From JAYRGC01 sp041908065 (lineage in GTDB: Bacteria > Pseudomonadota > Alphaproteobacteria > UBA9219), in contig JAYRGC010000031.1 in the NCBI GenBank assembly GCA_041908065.1, positions 1 through 16,679 on the forward strand: a DNA stretch of 16,679 nt, in the 5' to 3' direction. Of this stretch, positions 14,760 through 16,679 are shown piece by piece (the stretch's first letter is position 1; each line of letters starts with the position of its first letter). Under the pieces are notes generated by a model. That model did no database searches. It was given only the letters and a program-made list of their open reading frames with translations, and had not been told where the DNA came from. Made by a program: the position numbers and the translations under genes.

Positions 14760-14802
14760 TTGCAAGCCGCCGCTTTGGTTTGGACAGCGTTAAAGGCTGT
14801 CG

Positions 14803-14879
14803 GGCGGCGAGAAGCAATCCAGAGTCATTGAGCAACGGCACTGGATTGTTTTGCCGCCAAGGGGCGGCTCGCAATGACG
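14803..14879. repeat. Compound head-to-head palindromic element
   Basis: The left arm GGCGGCGAGAAGCAATCCAG (14803-14822) and the right arm CTGGATTGTTTTGCCGCC (14841-14858) are near reverse complements around an 18-base centre (14823-14840). The right arm runs on into GCCGCC-AAGG-GGCGGC and CTCGCAATGACG, the part repeated exactly at window positions 2-28. This is a REP/MITE-like non-coding element. No transposase is present, so any movement would need help from elsewhere. Confidence 0.75.
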
Positions 14880-14923
14880 TTCTCCTTTGGTCATATTCAC
14901 CTGTTTTTGGCGAATGTCCTGAT

Positions 14924-15334
14924 TTATTTATCCATCAGCGGGTAAAGCTCGGTGTTTTCGCGCTTGATGCGATCTGCCAACACGCCGAATAGCCCCTTGG
15001 TGGCGGCGCAGAAGCCCTTGGGATCGCTTTTGATCGCGGATTCCGCCCATTTGTCGCTGAAGGCCTTAACTGCAGGTTTCAGGCCACCCATTTCGGCTGA
15101 GAATTTTTGGGCGATTTCGCGCACTTTGGCGTCCAGATGCTCCTTGAGCAATGGATATAGCGTATTGTCTTCCATCGCGAGGTGCATGTTCAATTTTCCG
15201 AACAGCACGTTTAGTAACGACCTGACTTCATGCGCATCCGCCGCTATGGTGATTTCGTTGAGCTTCGCGCTTATCTGTCCGACGATTCCAACCATCTCTT
15301 CGTGTTGCTTAAAGAAAACCTCAGATTTAGACAT
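14924..15334 (-). CDS. Hemerythrin-like (HHE) domain protein
   Basis: This 136-residue, all-helical cytoplasmic protein matches the hemerythrin HHE fold in its first half: H11 (KQHEEM), H51 and E55 (MHLAMEDNTLYPL). In the second half E126 is present (RENTELYPL), but the histidine normally about four residues before it is R122, and the usual histidine of the preceding helix (near M82-G84) is also missing. The metal site is therefore reduced or altered, as I recall for a branch of alphaproteobacterial relatives. Oxygen, nitric oxide or iron sensing and storage are all possible. GGAG lies 7 bases before the ATG at 15334; an upstream in-frame ATG would add 27 unrelated residues and translate the promoter. 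An FNR-type box upstream suggests induction at low oxygen or by nitric oxide. Confidence 0.82.
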   Translation of the reverse strand: MSKSEVFFKQHEEMVGIVGQISAKLNEITIAADAHEVRSLLNVLFGKLNMHLAMEDNTLYPLLKEHLDAKVREIAQKFSAEMGGLKPAVKAFSDKWAESAIKSDPKGFCAATKGLFGVLADRIKRENTELYPLMDK

Positions 15335-15373
15335 TTGGGAACTCCTGTTTTGAGGAAGGAAAATGCGCCGGCC

Positions 15374-15416
15374 ACTGTATGTTTGCGGTTTGAAAACGTA
15401 ATTGATCATGATCAAT
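15374..15416 (-). promoter_or_regulatory. FNR/FixK-type box and -10 element of the hemerythrin-like gene
   Basis: ATTGATCATGATCAAT (15401-15416) is a perfect palindrome containing the FNR/FixK consensus TTGAT-N4-ATCAA (15402-15415). If the box is centred at -41.5, transcription starts near 15367, and the minus strand at 15379-15374 then reads TACAGT at exactly -12 to -7. The leader would be about 32 bases. This is the geometry of a class II FNR-activated promoter. Dnr/NnrR-type nitric oxide regulators use the same sequence. Confidence 0.75.
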
Positions 15417-15443
15417 CAGCCTGTTAATTGGCATCGCCTTTAG

Positions 15444-15459
15444 CTGTCATGCGTGACAG
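15444..15459. promoter_or_regulatory. Operator-like palindrome before the MoeB-rhodanese gene
   Basis: CTGTCA-TGCG-TGACAG is a perfect 6-bp inverted repeat 39 bases before the start codon. It differs from the FNR box nearby, so a second regulator may act on this gene. TTGGCA (15428-15433) is a possible -35, but no good -10 follows at normal spacing. I cannot name the binding protein. Confidence 0.4.
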
Positions 15460-15498
15460 GATGCGGTTGGCCGTTTCACTGAAAAGGGGTTTTCTTTT

Positions 15499-16584
15499 AT
15501 GAGCGATCGCTATGTCAAGCAAATCGCCCTTGCGGAAATAGGCGCGGATGGGCAGGCGCGGTTGGCGCAAAGCCGCGTGTTGTGCGTGGGGGCGGGAGGG
15601 CTTGGCTCTCCGGCGTTGTTGTATTTGACCGCCGCCGGAATTGGCTCGGTCGGGATAATCGACGACGATCCCGTAGATTTAAGCAACCTGCAAAGGCAGG
15701 TTCTGTTTTCGACCGCCGACGTGGGCAAAAGCAAGGCAGAGACGGCGGCGCGAAAGCTGGCCGAGCTTAATCCCGACATAACCGTCGTCGCTCATCGCGG
15801 GTTTTTGGACGCCGAAAACGCCGTCGAGATCATGAGCGGATATGATATTGTAATAGATGCCACGGATAATTTTTCGGCCAAGTTTTTGATAAACGACGCC
15901 GCTGTGAAGCTGGGTATTCCCTCGGTTTACGGAGCGATTTCCGGTTTCGAGGGGCAGGTGGCCGTGTTTTGGGGGCGGCAGGGAGGGTGCTATCGCTGTC
16001 TCAATCCCCGCCCTCCGCGCAGTCGGGTGTTCAGTTGCGCCGAAGCGGGAGTGATCGGCGCGGTAGCGGGAGTGGTGGGAACAATGCAGGCGATGGAGGC
16101 CATCAAACTGGCCTTGGGTACGGAGCATTGCGCCACCCACGGGCTTGAGCCTTTGCTGGGGCGGCTGATGGTCGTGGACGCGCGCAACTGGCGCAGCAGC
16201 TTTTTCAGCGTTCCCAAGAAAGCGGACTGTCCGGTCTGCGGCGTTCCCGAAGATAGCGTGGCGCTGGACAAGTCTTCGCCTAGGTGCGGCGGCGCGGTCG
16301 TGGAGATTTCATGGAAAGACGCGGCGGCGTTGCAAAAAGTCGCTTACGTCGACGTGCGTGAGGAATACGAGTGGTTGTCGGGGCATGTCGAGGGGGCGGT
16401 GCATGCGCCGCTTTCCAAGCTGATCGAAAAACCGAGGCCGTTTGTTGAGGGATTGGGGCTGCCGCGCGACGCCACCTTGGCGGTTTACTGCCAACACGGA
16501 TGGCGCAGTCTGGAGGCCTCCAGAATCCTGTCTGATTTGGGATTTAAGGCCGTAAGCGTGTCCGGCGGAATCAGCGCGCGTTAG
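15499..16584 (+). CDS. MoeB/ThiF-type E1-like adenylyltransferase fused to rhodanese
   Basis: This 361-residue protein should adenylate the C-terminal glycine of a small sulfur-carrier protein (MoaD or ThiS) and, through its rhodanese part, pass on sulfur. The E1-like domain (about 1-250) has the nucleotide loop GAGGLGS (31-37), the acidic D55-D-D57, N63-Q65-R66, DATDN (120-124), and two zinc-binding pairs C164-xx-C167 and C244-xx-C247; C180 in SCAEAG lies at the usual crossover-loop cysteine. The rhodanese domain (about 266-361) has a complete loop C331-Q-H-G-W-R-S. The architecture matches MoeZ/MoeBR and eukaryotic Uba4/MOCS3. Whether it serves molybdopterin, thiamine or tRNA thiolation is not decided; no moa or thi gene is in the window. 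AAGGGG (15484-15489) precedes the ATG by 9 bases. It is divergent from the hemerythrin-like gene across 164 bases. Confidence 0.93.
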   Translation: MSDRYVKQIALAEIGADGQARLAQSRVLCVGAGGLGSPALLYLTAAGIGSVGIIDDDPVDLSNLQRQVLFSTADVGKSKAETAARKLAELNPDITVVAHRGFLDAENAVEIMSGYDIVIDATDNFSAKFLINDAAVKLGIPSVYGAISGFEGQVAVFWGRQGGCYRCLNPRPPRSRVFSCAEAGVIGAVAGVVGTMQAMEAIKLALGTEHCATHGLEPLLGRLMVVDARNWRSSFFSVPKKADCPVCGVPEDSVALDKSSPRCGGAVVEISWKDAAALQKVAYVDVREEYEWLSGHVEGAVHAPLSKLIEKPRPFVEGLGLPRDATLAVYCQHGWRSLEASRILSDLGFKAVSVSGGISAR

Positions 16585-16637
16585 AACATTTCCTGATTAG
16601 GTTGAAATACGAAATCGGCAACTTGCGACGGAGGAGT

Positions 16638-16662
16638 CCCCCCCCCAAAAAAAGGGGAGGGG
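16638..16662. other. C9-A7-G-rich low-complexity tract at window edge
   Basis: Nine C (16638-16646), seven A (16647-16653), then GGGGAGGGG (16654-16662) could fold as a C/G hairpin with an A loop. It lies 53 bases after the MoeB-rhodanese stop. There is no T-run on the plus strand. It may be a transcript-end structure, the edge of another repeat, or a sequencing or assembly weak spot. Confidence 0.5.
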
Positions 16663-16679
16663 CACCCCACGCCCACACC

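Larger units (their letters stand above)
14587..14923. other. Repeat-rich intergenic region between convergent genes
   Basis: These 337 bases lie between the ends of kup and the hemerythrin-like gene. I see no credible gene. They hold an A/T inverted repeat (14601-14625), a half-element CGTCATGCGAGGCCTACGGC (14639-14658) resembling the palindromic repeat family, three hairpin repeats (14684-14759), a related imperfect hairpin (14783-14801) and a compound palindrome (14803-14879). Some hairpins may act as terminators from both sides. Confidence 0.8.

Noticed and set aside
14738..14992. Small plus-strand gene of 84 codons
   Set aside because: It begins inside a hairpin repeat, crosses the palindromic element and overlaps the 3' end of the hemerythrin-like gene; the translation resembles nothing known.

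Overview
The window reads as chromosomal DNA of an alphaproteobacterium, probably close to the Rhodospirillales, but no genus can be assigned from sequence alone. The evidence is an exported DsbA-like protein directly before smc, and a secB / Tim44-like / mltA / smr cluster with secB divergent, which is typical alphaproteobacterial gene order. Most of the DNA is GC-rich, yet it uses the isoleucine codon ATA unusually often.

Layout. (1) 1-4420: a truncated repeat, then a promoter and a two-gene unit, an exported thioredoxin-fold oxidoreductase followed 4 bases later by smc. (2) 4493-8718: a clearly AT-richer pair, a membrane-anchored trehalose-6-phosphate synthase-like enzyme (GT20) and an OtsB-type phosphatase, running with a 6-base gap into a D,D-carboxypeptidase of the PBP5 type. 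(3) 8730-9588, minus strand: a PIN/AbrB toxin-antitoxin pair with a 25-bp operator-like palindrome, lying just beyond the 3' end of a tRNA-Thr(UGU) gene. (4) 9603-12624: secB (minus) divergent from a Tim44-like gene, mltA and smr. (5) 12685-14586: kup potassium transporter. (6) 14587-14923: a repeat-rich gap between convergent genes. (7) 14924-16584: a hemerythrin-like gene (minus) with a perfect FNR/FixK-type box, divergent from a MoeB/ThiF-type E1 enzyme fused to a rhodanese domain. The right edge is a C9-A7-G-rich tract.

How it fits together. Several genes serve the envelope (disulfide chemistry, SecB export, Tim44-like protein, MltA, carboxypeptidase). Trehalose synthesis and K+ uptake are both osmotic-stress functions, though here they are not in one operon. 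The right end suggests low-oxygen control of a di-iron-type protein, beside a sulfur-carrier activator. The least ordinary item is the GT20 enzyme: two transmembrane segments bracket an extracytoplasmic domain like that of a sensor, followed by a cytoplasmic helical linker and the sugar transferase. This suggests trehalose phosphate synthesis gated by an outside signal. I found no CRISPR array, prophage, insertion sequence or complete novel defence system.
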